From Trifolium pratense (lineage: Eukaryota > Streptophyta > Magnoliopsida > Fabales > Fabaceae), in NCBI RefSeq assembly GCF_020283565.1, contig NC_060061.1, positions 38,229,362 through 38,293,361 of the forward strand: a DNA stretch of 64,000 nt, given 5' to 3'. Below the pieces are notes generated by a model that was given only the letters and a program-made list of their open reading frames with translations, did not search any database and was not told the origin of the DNA. Positions 51,724 to 63,456 of this stretch are shown here, in pieces. Position numbers and translations under genes: made by a program. Position 1 is the stretch's first letter, and every line of letters starts with the position of its first letter.

Positions 51724-53325
51724 ATCGCAGATAATGATAACACGAAAGGTGGAGGAAGAGGTTCCGGTAGAGGTATCAATAGAGGTAGGAAAGGCAGGGG
51801 TACCGCCACTTTGTCACAATCTAATATTGGGCAACCTACAAATCCTACCACAACTCAACTAGCTACAAATACCCAACTTCTCCACCCTACTCCTCATCTC
51901 TCATCTAAGAGAGGTAGCGGTACCACTACATCACAATCTAATATTGGGCAACACAAATCCTTCCACATCTCGCACAACCACAAATACCCAACTTTTTCAC
52001 CCTACTCCTCGTCTTTCATCTAAGAGAGGTAGCGGTACCACTACTTCACCACAATCTAATATTGGGCAAACTACAAATCCTTCCATATCTTGCATAACTA
52101 TACATACCGAACTTCCCTTCTCTACTCCTCATCTTTCATCTAAAAGAGGTAGGGGTACCACTACTTCATGACAAGCTAATATTGAGCAAACTACAAATCC
52201 TTCCATATCTCGCATAACTACACATACCGAACATCCCTACTCTACTCCTCCTCTTTCATCTAAAAGAGGTAGGGGTACCACTACTTCATCACAAGCTAAT
52301 ATTGAGCAAACTACAAATCCTTCCACATCTCGCACAACTACACATACCGAACTTCCCCACTCTACTCCTAGCCCACCTATTTCTCCTACACCTAGCATGT
52401 CACATGTCCCATCTGCTGCTGCATCTGGTGATGATCCACATGTTGATTCACCACCTCAAATTGGGAGTAAGGACCCTAGTGATGGGCATATTTGGATTCG
52501 TCCAGGACCAACAAAAACGTAAGTTTTTATAACTTTTTTTCCCTTTAATTCTAACATAACTTATGTTGTGTATCTTACAGTTTATTTAATATTGTTTTTA
52601 TAGATTTGACCCTTGTGTTAAGCCCACACGTGAGATTATAAAAATTATTAAACGTAAGTTTGAAGGGTCTTGGGCAACATATGGAGATATAAAGGGGAAA
52701 AAAAGGATAAAGACGAAAATGATAGACAAAAATGATAAAGATGTGGCTGATTTGTGGTTTGGAGAGTTTAAGGTATGAAAGTATGCATGGATATTCGAGT
52801 AACTTGATATTCATTTTTTTCCCCCATTAAATTGCACTTGAATGGATAATTGAGTAACTTGGAAGTATGCATAGATATTTGAGTTCTGTGCGGGCTGTTT
52901 TAGCATGAATATTTGAGTAATTTGATAGTTATTTTCACTCTAGAAAGACTGCACGTGCATATTTGATTTCATTAATATTAGGGGACTACTCATCAGTTGT
53001 TATTTTAAAGATTTGATTTCATTAATATTAGTGGACTACCCTGTTAGTATTGCTCCAAGTTCTTCCGTAGGTGATGGAGTCTTCAATCTATAGACAAAAA
53101 TGGATTTGGTGGAACCAAAATTAGCACTGTTAATCCTTACACTGTAATGGAGACTTCAATCTATAATACTATATGTGAAATCTATGTGTGTAAAGTATTA
53201 TGTGAAATAAGTGTTGTTCTGTTGATGTATGATAAGTATTCTTTACTAACTTATAAGGTTTATAACTTTATATTGTAGAGGAAGTATAAGTGGCTACCGG
53301 AACATGAGGATGACATTAGGAAGTA
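51724..53325 (+). pseudogene. En/Spm-type transposase gene (Transposase_24-like), broken
   Basis: Exons on the plus strand: about 51724-52518, 52604-52772, 53279 to about 53325. The N-terminal part is a GGGRGSGRG basic stretch and five low-complexity repeats. Then comes HIWIRPGPTKT|FDPCVKPTREIIKIIKRKF, VADLWFGEFK and KYKWLPEHEDDIRK. This order (conserved WIRP, FDP, W..EFK, YKW.PEH) is that of the plant Ptta/En/Spm protein family. The repeat region has a 2-bp frameshift near 51950 and a TGA near 52168, and the C terminus is lost. It cannot give a full protein. Confidence 0.75.
51817..52350 (+). repeat. Coding minisatellite, five units of about 118 bp
   Basis: Units run from CACAATCTAATATTGGGCAA through CTACAAATCCTTCCA and TCTTTCATCTAAAAGAGGTAG to GGTACCACTAC. 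They start near 51817, 51935, 52053, 52170 and 52290. Each codes a Ser/Thr/Pro-rich segment (SQSNIGQ...LSSKRGSGTTT) in the transposase-like gene. Frame is lost between units 1 and 2. Confidence 0.85.
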
Positions 53326-53571
53326 TAAGTATAGCACAATTCAAACAATTTATATCCAACTTCTAAATAATTCTACCAGACTAAGTCTACATTTTGGTGA
53401 ATAGACCAATCATCAACAGAAACTGATCCAAAAACCAACAACTCCCTGCGGCGAACCACAACAAGCAAAGAGACTCTTTCGAGCCATATAGTTTAACGTC
53501 AAAGAAAGTGATGACGAGATATCATGAACAGTCCAAAATCAATCTCAAGTAAGAAAAGTCCAAAAGGTTCA

Positions 53572-56500
53572 TCAACAAGGGGGCATGTCCGGCGGCGGTG
53601 GCAGTAATGTTTCATTCGAAGCTTTGCCATTCTTCACAATAAACACCGTCTCCATGCCCCAAGAGAGGTGGCGTTCAAGATGACAGTGCAGGAACCATAC
53701 TCCTGAAATTGAGTGCGCAGTTCACACAACAATGAGTTTTGAACTATAAGATAAATGAGGAGGAAAATAGTTAAATAGTATATAGAATATATTGCAACGC
53801 CACATACCCAGGTTGGTGATAGAATGATTAGTTTTAAATGAATGTTGTTTATTTTGCATGGATTTAAGTTTATATGTTCTTCATATTTTTTTTCTCTCTA
53901 TTTTTTCATTTTTTCAATAAATTCATGATGACTTAGGATCACGTTACCCTAAAAAAAAAGATGTTTACTATGTATAACGGTATAAGTTCAGTAAGGCACA
54001 TACCGGGGTTGGTGGCGACGAACCTAATAGCCGCCCATCCATTTTTAGGCACCGTCACTGTATTCACAATCGGAGGATCAACAAGATTGTAATTCATGGG
54101 GTCCTTACTTTTGTTGAAATTACCAAATCCATATCCAACAACATAGAAACTATATCCATGTAGATGCATAGGATGGTCTAACCCTGTAATCAGATTTGTC
54201 CCTTGGTAAACAAGTTCAACATTTGAGCCATATTTTATAACTTTAACTTTGGTTCCTCGCTTTGGTGTTTGCAAGGTCAAAGGCAAAGAATCTCCTGTGA
54301 AGTTAAATATATAAGGTGGAAAATTTGGAAATCCCTTTTTGTATACCCCATGGATATGATAGTAATAAGCTTCTAGTATGTCAATGTTAGTGTTAACAAA
54401 GCTTATGTTGTTCATGCTAGCAGCTAAAATGGTTCCATTTGGACCTTCACATGATTGGTTATTGGGACATGGAAAGGTGTTGATAGAAATTGTGCTTATT
54501 ATATGAGTGTTGATTTTTTTTGGGACACCATTAGAGTACTTATCAGGTATACCTCTAATGCTTGTGATGAAGTCAAAAGCTGCTGATGTGTCATTATAGT
54601 CTGGAAGATAAGGTAATGAAGGAACTGAAAGTGGATTATAACTCTCTTTGTATTGTAATATAGCAGTGGTTGTGGTGTTATCAAAATCTACTCCTACTCC
54701 AGTTGAATATGCTCTTGCAGCCATATAGTAGTGATCAGGTTCTTGGTTGGCATGAAGCAATATATCCATTGTGTTTCCTGGTGATATGCAAATGTAATCT
54801 CTTGTCATTGGTTTGGTGTACATAGCATCAACACCGACAACAGTGAGTTTGTGTTTAGCAATTGACATAAAGAGAATGAGATTCATTGCAGCATTAACCA
54901 CACGTAGAAGATATGTCTTTCCTTGCTCTACTCTTAGCTTGAATGTTTCTGAAAAATAAAAGAAATCCAACGTTTAAATATACAAAAATGTTTGTATGTG
55001 ATATATTTCTTTTTTTTAGGTAAGACATATAATTCTTCAATAGTAGTATATTAATGGTTATTTTTAGAGTTTAAGGACTATTTACTGATAAATGTACAAA
55101 CACTACAAGAAAACACGAATTTACTGGCGGCCTTTGGCCCTCATAAAGTAGGAAAAGCCGTCAGTAAGTAAATAAATTGGACTATTTACTTGCGGTTTAC
55201 ATCTGTCGTAAGGCACTTGGTAAATTTTACCGGCCAGGATCACCACAAAATAATGGCTATTGGTACTTTTATTTACCATGGCTTGAGCCGCGACTAACTT
55301 ATATTATTTTTTAAAAAAAAAATTGAAATTACATAAACAATACATGGTCTTCTTTTAATAACTTATCTCATTTTAATAACTCAGTAGAATTAGAAAAACA
55401 AAGTACAATTGTTGGGTCTTCTTTAAAGGTACCCTTAAATCCCATAAACAAAATCTCAAAAATAGTGGTAGTTTGAGTCTTGTTTCCTCTCTGCTAAGTG
55501 CTAACTGAGTATACATGGGATTTGCCACTCTCGTTCTTCAAAACTCAATCCCAAAATCAAAATCCCTAATCGAGAAGCCATTCTTGTGTTTTGCGGTTTC
55601 AGAAAATTGAAGGTGGGAGAAATGAGAGTGTTGTGTTTTGTTTAGTCAGATAAATGAAGGTGAGCTTTTTCTTGTAAAGTTCTGGGTGATTTTGCGGCGG
55701 CCTAGGCTATCATTAAGTTAGCAAGTTGGCACCATTTATTGGCAGTTTTGGCTGTCAGGAAGTTACATGGTCGTTCTTTTGAGGGATTTTACTCACTTTG
55801 TGACGGTTTTGGCCGCCAAAAACTTATCGGGGGTCCAAAATGCCAGGAAGTATATAATAAATCCGTCAAAAAAACCATGTATTCTTGTAGTCAAAATAGG
55901 CTGCTCCCATCTGTTAGGGGCATCTGTTTCTTCTTATTTGGGCAGGTTCCTCTGTTATATCGGTTGGCAGTGGCTACTTGGTGGTTCCATTTGTGTTTTT
56001 GTTTTTTCGTGTCTGCAGTGTTTATCTCGTTGTACTCTTTGGTTTAGTTGATTTTTATCTTTATAGATTATTTTGTCATTAAAAAAGAAATTACACAGAT
56101 ATTCAATGAGATATCTTATAATGTTATACCTTATAATATTATTTTCAATATAAGAAAGTTGATGTATTTGATTCAAACCGTAATGTTATACATCATAATG
56201 TTATACATCATAATAAATATAAGAAAGTTGATGTATTTGATTCAAACCGTAAATCAAATACATTAGTTTTCTTTGATCAAATTTATTTATATTTGAGACA
56301 GAAGAAAGTCTATAGTAATATTCGCACAAAAATGTATAGTGATATTGTATCCATCTCAAACATGTCTTTTACTAATGAAGTATTCATTTGATCATCACTT
56401 TTACTCTACATGTTCTGTGTTTTTGACTCTTTCATATTCACAAAATAGACAAAAAAAAAAACTTCACAAACAACTCTTCACAATTCAGTATTCTTCAATA

Positions 56501-58351
56501 GACTATGACGTAAAGAGTTGAAGACTCGTGAATGAATTTCAATTCCTAAGTAGTAAAAGTTTAGTAAATATAAATTAATAAATTTAGTCTTTATTTTAAA
56601 TTTAATATATCTTCGTTTGTTGTCAAGAGTCTCACATTAGATGTGAGGTGAAGTTAAAAATCTCGCATCAGAGGTTAGATGGTAATGGTATGAACACGAG
56701 TTATATGTAGAGATAATTTTCACCTTACAAATTAGTTTTGTAGGGTTGAGTTAGACTTTTAATTCTAATATGATATTAGAACTTCGTCAAAATCTATTGG
56801 GCCGCTTACTGTCAATTTTCACTTTCGGTTCACCCACCATCTATATTGACGAACCAAGTCTAATAGTGTTGGGCATGAGGTGTGTTAAGAGTCTCATATC
56901 GGATGAGAGAAGACCTAAAAATGAGTTTATAATCAGAGACGATCTTCACTTTACAAGTAGAGACAATCTTCACATAGCAAATCGGTTTTGTAGGATTGAG
57001 TTAGGTCTAACTCTAATTCTAAAATTGTTGATCGACTTTTCTTTTTTATATTGAATTATATACTATCAAGTTGATCATTGATCATGATATAATTATAGAA
57101 CTATAGGAAATTCTTGATGCATTTACCCGATTTGGAGCAAGGATATAGATCTCCTGGTTGACCATTTATAGTGATAGCATCAGATATGTTTGGGGCTCCC
57201 CCACTTTCAATAAATTCTGTAAGAACCTCGTTAACATCACTCACCCACCATTCACCTAGTATGAAAAATTAAAATGTTAAAAAATAATAATATCCATTTC
57301 TATTAAACTAAACACTAATACATATATTCCCTTTGTATTTGGTCAACAAAAGTGAATGTATTTGGTCCAAATCTTTAACCAAATACATTGAGTTTTTTTG
57401 ACTCGTTTTTCTTATATTTTGGGACGGAGAGAGTATATGATACGATCAATAACAAAATAAATTCATACCAAATATGATGGGTATCTCTCCATAAGGTTTA
57501 GGAAAAGGGTAGCTACTATTAATTTTAGGATAGATAATGATAGCCCCATGGACAGTTGCTCTAGTCCAATCACTATGTGCATGCCACCATATAGTCCCTT
57601 CTTCTACTGAAAAAGCCACTTTTTGTGTAAATTTTTCTCCAGGTTGAATTGGACATTGAGTTATGTACTCAGGACCATCTGACCAAGGATTCCTAGGCTG
57701 CTTCACTCCATGCCTGTCCATTTAATCAATTATACTATAATTAAGAACTTAATTAATTTACCATCCATGATGTTGTGTTTTATTACATGTGTCATAAAAA
57801 AATGGAGAAAAAAAATGAATACCAATGTATAGTTATGTTGTAGTTTCCCTTGTTATAGACATTAACATAGATTGTATCACCGTTGTAGACTCTTATAGTT
57901 GGCCCTGGGAATTTTCCATTCACAGTCAAAATGTTTTTTGTGCTACAAAGTCTTGTGTAACGAGCTTCTTTCACCTGAAAGATTAACCAATTACCTATTT
58001 CTATATGTATGTATTGGATACCAAACAGTTCATGCAACAAGTTTCATACCAAACAGTTTCATGCAACAAGTTTAGTTTAGTGAAAAATTAAATATATGTA
58101 AATTATGGCTATGATTACTAATATATATGCCATGCTACATATTGTTATATCTTATACAAAATTTTTTGGGTACATGTTATACACATTAATTAAGTAAATC
58201 TAACAAAAATTCGCAAAAAAAAAAAAAAAAAAAAAAGATAACTCACAATAAAATTATAATGACTCCGAATACGAGTTTGAGAACTAAGAGCAATCAAAGA
58301 GAAAATCAACATAATTTGGAGGAACAATTCTTTGTAAAAAGACATTTTCAT
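53572..58351 (-). CDS. Laccase copy C, complete six-exon gene
   Basis: Exons: 58247-58345 (or from the in-frame ATG at 58351), 57823-57974, 57469-57713, 57127-57255, 54004-54948, 53572-53702. Sizes equal those of copy B (99, 152, 245, 129, 945, 131 bp), with GT/AG borders and stop TGA at 53572. The product is 566 residues from [20 protein letters not shown], a signal peptide. Motifs: HWHG 83-86, IWWHAHSDW 125-133, [14 protein letters not shown] from 467, [12 protein letters not shown] 529-540. No ligand is missing and the frame is intact. Intron 4 (2.2 kb) carries a CACTA derivative, a LINE-like tail and a dispersed repeat; intron 3 carries a Stowaway MITE. It differs from copy B by scattered substitutions over the whole protein. 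Confidence 0.95.
55101..55892. mobile_element. CACTA non-autonomous element in intron 4 of laccase C
   Basis: The ends are CACTACAAGAAAACACG and, as the complement of the right, GACTACAAGAATACATG. The 3-bp target duplication AAA is at 55098-55100 and 55893-55895. Subterminal TTACTGGCGG, GCCGTCAGTAA and TTATTGGCAG words occur in both orientations. The 792-bp element has no transposase. Confidence 0.8.
55893..56095 (+). repeat. Possible LINE 3' tail fragment
   Basis: GC-richer text ending GTTTATCTCGTTGTACTCTT, GATTTTTATCTTTATAG and TTTTGTCATTAAAAAAGAAA resembles a plant LINE 3' end with a short tail. There is no protein domain to confirm it. Confidence 0.35.
56100..56270. repeat. Short direct repeats
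   Basis: AATATAAGAAAGTTGATGTA and the following TTTGATTCAAACCGTAA occur at 56147 and 56217. Intron 4 of laccase C. Confidence 0.6.
56618..57030 (+). repeat. Dispersed legume-type repeat, two tandem parts
   Basis: AGAGTCTCACATTAGATG, TTGTAGGGTTGAGTTAGACT and AACTTCGTCAAAATCTATTG are followed by a second version with GTTAAGAGTCTCATATCGG, CAAATCGGTTTTGTAGG and GAGTTAGGTCTAACTC. The same repeat, inverted, surrounds the solo LTR at 25456-27687. It could be a small TRIM or LTR family, but the ends are not defined. Confidence 0.5.
57327..57434. mobile_element. Stowaway-like MITE in intron 3 of laccase C
   Basis: TTCCCTTTGTATTTGGTC on the left and CTCTCTCCGTCCCAAAATAT (complement of the right) are next to TA. 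The AATGTATTTGGTCCAAATC word is shared with the MITE at 60128-60252. Absent from copies A and B. Confidence 0.65.
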
Positions 58352-58424
58352 AAAAGAAAATGTGTTGAACCTGTGAATAATTTTCTTGAGTTATGGAAGC
58401 AAATGTGTAGAACAGTAGAAGGGG

Positions 58425-58432
58425 TTTTATAT
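58425..58432 (-). promoter_or_regulatory. TATA box of laccase copy C
   Basis: Minus-strand ATATAAAA lies about 75-80 bp upstream of the start codon, equivalent to the boxes of the other copies. Confidence 0.6.
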
Positions 58433-58439
58433 TTGAAAT

Positions 58440-59760
58440 GAATTAGAGACAAATTAATTACTTGTGGTCGACTTTTTGTCTTTAATCTTCAAATTTGGGT
58501 GTAGCTTCATTGTCACATTGCACTTATTAAGATAAACCATAGGTAGTCATTTACAACTATTCATTATACCGATGATAGTATATAGCAAGGAAAATTAATT
58601 AAGTTTTGATTCATCAAGAAATTATGAGCTTATCGTGAAAATGGCGTATTGATCCGAAATGGCCTTATTTAGTAAAGTTTTTTCCTATTGAATCTCTCTG
58701 AAAACACTGCATGAAGTAATTACTTACTTTTATGCATTAGAATTAAGGTGAAGCCATTTACTTAAAAGTTAAGATTAAGTAAGTAATTAAGCAATCCAAA
58801 TAAGATTCCATAACCACTACTATAGTGTAGTGATTTTCATTCATTATGCCAAATTAGTAACTCAAAGACAACTTTTTTTATCCGATTAATTTTCTCTCCT
58901 AAAGATCATCATATTTGAGGCGTGTTAAACATTAAAATGTGAGTATCTTTCTTAATTGAGATTCGAATTTTAATTCGATATGTTGTTGGAGTTTAGCCTA
59001 TTTCATTATACCTAATCTCGTTGGTCAATCCAAACACATTTTTTATTACAAGGTATAAGTACGAAGTTTTCATTGCCGATAACTAATCTCTATCGGGAAA
59101 TATTGGGTACACAATGGATTTTTCCCTCATAAACGAATTCTTTTCATATGGATGAGTCGGAAGTCGAACTCCAATCCTTAGCACTTACTTAAGCGGCTCA
59201 AAATCCTTATCACTTAGACAAATTCATTTGGTGGTACATTTTACTTTAGTTATTGTATTGTCAAGGTATAAAAAATTGGGTCTCACTAACGATCTTTAAG
59301 TATTTCATTTAAAAAAATCTTTTATTCAAAAAATTAAACACTACAATTTCAATACGTTGACTTTACGCATTCCTATAAAAATTCTATAAAAAAATTTACT
59401 ATTTAAGGTCTTAAAGAATGCCCTGGAGGCACTCGTTAGCATTTGCCTAAAAAGTTTTATCTTTACATTTAATTATATTATTTATTTTCACTTAATTTTA
59501 TTCAAAATTAACTATTGATTAGATCTTTTTTGTAAAACTGAAGGAAAAAAAATGGTTAAATAGTTGAAAATTATATTTTAATTACTACGATCAAATAAAT
59601 AAATTTTTTAATTATATTATCATAAACAAATAAAATAATAATGATTTTTATTTACTAGTTATTACATAAAAAGACATACAGTTTCATCATTATGTTTAGA
59701 CACGAACATATAAGAGTCATAAATTCAACTTCTAACTAGTATCTAAATTTTATGGTAAAT
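58440..59760. other. Upstream region of laccase C, no gene
   Basis: The first 320 bp match the promoter side of the exon 1 relic (31720-31990). Further left nothing is supported. It is AT-rich. Confidence 0.5.
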
Positions 59761-59766
59761 TATAAT

Positions 59767-60106
59767 ATGGATCACTTCATCAAGTGGTTTATGGTGGACC
59801 AGTCATAAATAACATTATAACGAATACAAATTTTATAAAATCTATCGTTGAATTAAAAATTTATATCATATAAATCATCCATAGAAAAATTGAAAATCAT
59901 TTGATATGTTATTGAGACACATCAAGATTAACGGTTTATTAAATAACGTAAATCTTGATGGGTCTCAATAACATTTCAAATGATTTTCAAAAAAATTTAT
60001 GGATGATCTATACGATATAAACTTTCAATCCAACGGTGAATTTCGTAAAATTCATATTCGGTAGATCACTTGTCCATGGTGGACCACTTGTGAAGGTGGT
60101 CCACCG
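59767..60106. mobile_element. Fold-back MITE, distant relative of 4867-5264
   Basis: The outer ends are TGGATCACTTCATCAAGTGG and, as the complement of the right, TGGACCACCTTCACAAGTGG. The inner arms carry ATCATTTGATATGTTATTGA and AAATTTATATCATATAAATC with complements, words shared with the family at 4867 and 42407. The target duplication is not visible. Confidence 0.65.
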
Positions 60107-60127
60107 TAGCATTAGCCAAATTTTATA

Positions 60128-60252
60128 CTCCCTCCGTCCTAAAATATAAGCAAAAGTTAATCAACAAAAGTTAATGTATTTGGTCCAAATCTTTAACCAA
60201 ATATATCAAATTTATTTGACTCATTTTTGCTTATATTTTACGACGGAGGGAG
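60128..60252. mobile_element. Stowaway MITE (125 bp)
   Basis: The ends are CTCCCTCCGTCCTAAAATAT and, as the complement of the right, CTCCCTCCGTCGTAAAATAT, flanked by TA (60126-60127, 60253-60254). Inner words TGTATTTGGTCCAAATC pair with TTGACTCATTTTTGC partners as in related copies. Confidence 0.85.
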
Positions 60253-60254
60253 TA

Positions 60255-62690
60255 CATGTAATGAGTCATAAATTCAACTTCATCAAAATTGTACTGTTGT
60301 TTTTTATGATGGAACTGGAAGCGTGTCCCCTTGGAAAATCAATGTGGTGCATAATTTGGGGTCATTACTTGTATTCAGTTTGGTTCGTGATTGGTGTTCC
60401 TCATCTTTCTGTCTCTAGGGCCCGTTTGGTGCGCATGATAGCAAGAGAACAAAGGCCATGCCTTTGTGGTTACATGAAAAATCCAAGCCTCAAACAATAT
60501 GTTAACTCTCCTGGTGCTAGAAGGGTCTCTAGCGCTTGTGGGGTTCCCTTCCCGACTAATTGTAACTAGGGATCCATCATCTTATCTTTATGTTCTCTTA
60601 TTTGAATTTGGATAGTCTGCAACAGGTGTAGCAACTGCAGAGCCGTTGAATCAAAATTTAGTTAAGTATAACTTGAATCTAAATTTTGATTAACGACTTT
60701 GATTTTGCTCCATCATCGCAACATGGATCCAAACTCTTATTTATTAGTTTTTTAGTGTGTAAAATAAAATTCTTAGCATCCTACAAATAATTTTTAGTAC
60801 ATGTTTTTTTCTTTTATTACTTGAGAATGTATTATTAGTATTCAATAAGAAACTGAGGGTGTATTCACTGTGGTATTATTAGTTGAAGAAAGATCAAGTT
60901 CAATAAAGAATAGGTGTTTCAATTCTTGATTAAGTGAGTTCCATTATTTAACTAGTAGCTTCGTGATTAATAGAATCAAGTCAACAAGTCAATGGCCATA
61001 TTACAAGGTATATTTTGAAGCATTAATTGTGACTAGTATACATGAAAGAAATGAGACAAACAATTTTAATACTTTATGACCTAATCCTTTATAACTTGAC
61101 CAATCCAAATCTAGCCGTAGGTTGAATATTTGGTGCAGAGGCTTGATTTTTTGCGGAATATGATTGGTTGTAAGGTTGGTTGACAGTTTTTCGAGGTTGT
61201 ATGCAAATGTTAAAAGTGACCTTTTAATTAAAAAAATATATGCAAATTTATAAAATTATTCTCGACTTAAATTACAAATAACATAAAAAAAAAAATAAGC
61301 ATCCATGTAATTAACGTAAAAAGATTCACATTTTAATCAATAAAATATATTCTTTTACTATTTAAGATGAGTTTTATTCGAACATTTTTTAAAGCAAATT
61401 CATCAATCAAATAGTAATATATTAATTTTGCACCCCTAATTTATAGATACTATTACTATTCTATAAACAAAGATGATGTGTCTGACAACTTGGCTTTTGC
61501 AGTTTGCTGTAATATATTAAAATTTGCACCCCGTAATTTACTAATATTGTTACTCTATAAAAGTTTTCTTAAGACCCTTATTTTTAAGAGGCTACCACAA
61601 CGATGTTGCACATGTGTTTAGGCCGGCCTAATTGGTTATTATATTTGTGTAAAAGATACATTTGCAAAGATTAAAAAAGGGTGTTTAGTATATAAAAATT
61701 AAGGCTTAATTGTAGTTTTGGCCCCTTATTTTCATTATTTTGCAGAAATTGGTTCCCCTATTTTTAAATTTGACAATTTTGGTCTCCAAAATATATTTTG
61801 TCTAAAATATAATGATACATGTTTTAAAATAAAAAAAAAAAAAGAATTCTTACAATTTCATGTCATGGATGTTAGTATACTCTATCATATGATTTCATAT
61901 AACAGGGGATTAAAAGTATTTAAAATAGAGGATCACTACTGAAGCAAAATGATAAAAATGAGAAGACGTACCATTTAATTTTGAACTCTATGTGACGTGC
62001 ACACAATGATATACAGGTGGCATGGTGTGAAGTGAAGTGGATCACATTGTTCTTCATTCAATTCAATTCAATTGAAAGATGAAACCTTCCCTAAATAATT
62101 CCATCATCCTAACCCAAATAATCCCTATGATTCAACATGTGAACCCAATTCTAATAACTTTTTAATTCATATTATTATTCAATAAATCTGTATACAATTG
62201 TTTTTGTCTTTAACCCTAGTAGGTTATATAGCTACTACTATGCATTTTAGATCTTTCGGACCCGTAAGATTAATCATTAAGTTGGCGGCAAGACATGCTG
62301 TTTTTTTGTCAAATAATTTAGCAGTCAGATTCACACATTATAAGTGTAGAAAAGTAACAAATTTGAGATTCAAACTCTAACCTCTCCAATAATATTCTTA
62401 GTATCTACCAACTAAACTACGCTTACGAGAAGCAATACATGATGTTATTGAGTCATACTCCACATAAACTTTATATCCATTAGGAAGTGAGTTAATTTAA
62501 TTAAATTAAAATGTATTTGTTTAAAAACTTGCCGAATATCATCATAGCATACGTCACTTAAAATTACTATTGATTGTATCACGAGTCTAAAGATCAGATT
62601 GCATTCCTAATTTGGAAATGAATGTCCCACATCTTAGTTCATATTTTAGAATAAAAATTATAGTAATATTTATCGTTTCGTCAAGTTGCT
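60255..62690. other. Intergenic region, no gene supported
   Basis: The frame at 60174-60569 begins inside a MITE and has no recognisable domain. GGGCCCGTTTGGTGCGCATG at 60418 is a single Harbinger-like end. TTAAGGCTTAATTGTAGTTT at 61698 resembles a Mutator-type terminus without a clear partner. The rest is AT-rich. Confidence 0.45.
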
Positions 62691-62703
62691 TCATTTCACC
62701 CCC

Positions 62704-62711
62704 TATATATA
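62704..62711 (+). promoter_or_regulatory. TATA box of the amidotransferase pseudogene
   Basis: CCCTATATATAC lies about 65 bp ahead of the ATG at 62773, a normal plant spacing. Confidence 0.55.
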
Positions 62712-62772
62712 CAAGAGTTCAAGTTTTAATTAGCTACTCTGCCTCACCAAATTTCTTCACAAAACATAAACA

Positions 62773-63373
62773 ATGTCTTCCAATCTCTCTATCATTCTTC
62801 CTCGTGTTCTAATCGTTTCAAGACGAACCCTTCGTAAGAACAAGTTCGTTGATTTTGTCGGTAAGTAATTAAGTTAGTTCATTTATCCACGAGTTTTTGG
62901 ACCTAACTCACCTAAACTTTTTATTAATAAAAAAAATTATTTTTCAGGTGAATATCATCTTGATCTTATAGTAGCATATGGTGCTGTACCCGTAATTGGT
63001 CCTCGTGTTTCGGGGGTACGCACGTTGTTAAACAATTTTGAACCCTTTATATGATGATTACGATGGTCATAGACATGCTATTAAGGTTGTTAAGAACACA
63101 CCTTTGTATGATTGGTTTAAGGATTCTTTGAAAAATGAGGGAATGGATGAGATTTTGGTTAATAGCTATCATCACCAAGGTGTTAAGAGATTGGCACAAC
63201 GTTTTGTACCAATGGCTTTTGCAAATGATGGTTTAATTGAAGGGTTTTATGACCCTTGTGCTTATAATCCAGATGAGGGTAAGTTTATTATGGGGTTGCA
63301 ATTTCACCCGGAGCGTATGAGAAAACCTAATTCAGATGATTTTGATTACCCTGGATGCCCATTTGTTTACAAG
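62773..63373 (+). pseudogene. Class I glutamine amidotransferase (GAT1_2.1-like), catalytic Cys region deleted
   Basis: Exon 1 is 62773-62860 ([18 protein letters not shown]...) and exon 2 starts at 62948 (GEYHLDLIVAYGAVPVIGPR) after a GTAAG...CAG intron. At about 63043 the text jumps from LLNNFEP to YDDYDGHRH. In the family about 100 residues lie between these points, including the GxCRG nucleophile. The join also shifts the frame, giving a stop at 63052. The remaining C-terminal half is open ([31 protein letters not shown]) and keeps the HPE of the catalytic triad at LQFHPERM. A donor AAG|GTACTA follows at 63373. This family is nuclear-encoded and putatively hydrolyses gamma-glutamyl amides. 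This copy cannot be catalytic. Confidence 0.85.
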
Positions 63374-63456
63374 GTACTATGTAATATTTACTAATTGTTA
63401 CTTTCGAGTTTTAATTAACTTTGTGGTCGACATTCCCTACATTCACATAGTCTGTA

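Larger units (their letters stand above)
49302..53325 (+). mobile_element. CACTA (En/Spm) element remnant
   Basis: A CACTACTA start at 49302 is followed by subterminal words (GTGAGGGAATTATT, CGGTCACAAA, CCCTCACAAC) like those of the CACTA derivative at 5463-7147. A leader with a (CT)n tract (49808-49862) and introns leads to a Transposase_24-type gene (51724-53325). The right end is missing: similarity stops just before the laccase C 3' flank. The exact left end is inferred. Confidence 0.55.

Noticed and set aside
60174..60569. 131-codon plus frame
   Set aside because: It starts inside a Stowaway MITE and contains a Harbinger-like end. No protein family was recognised.
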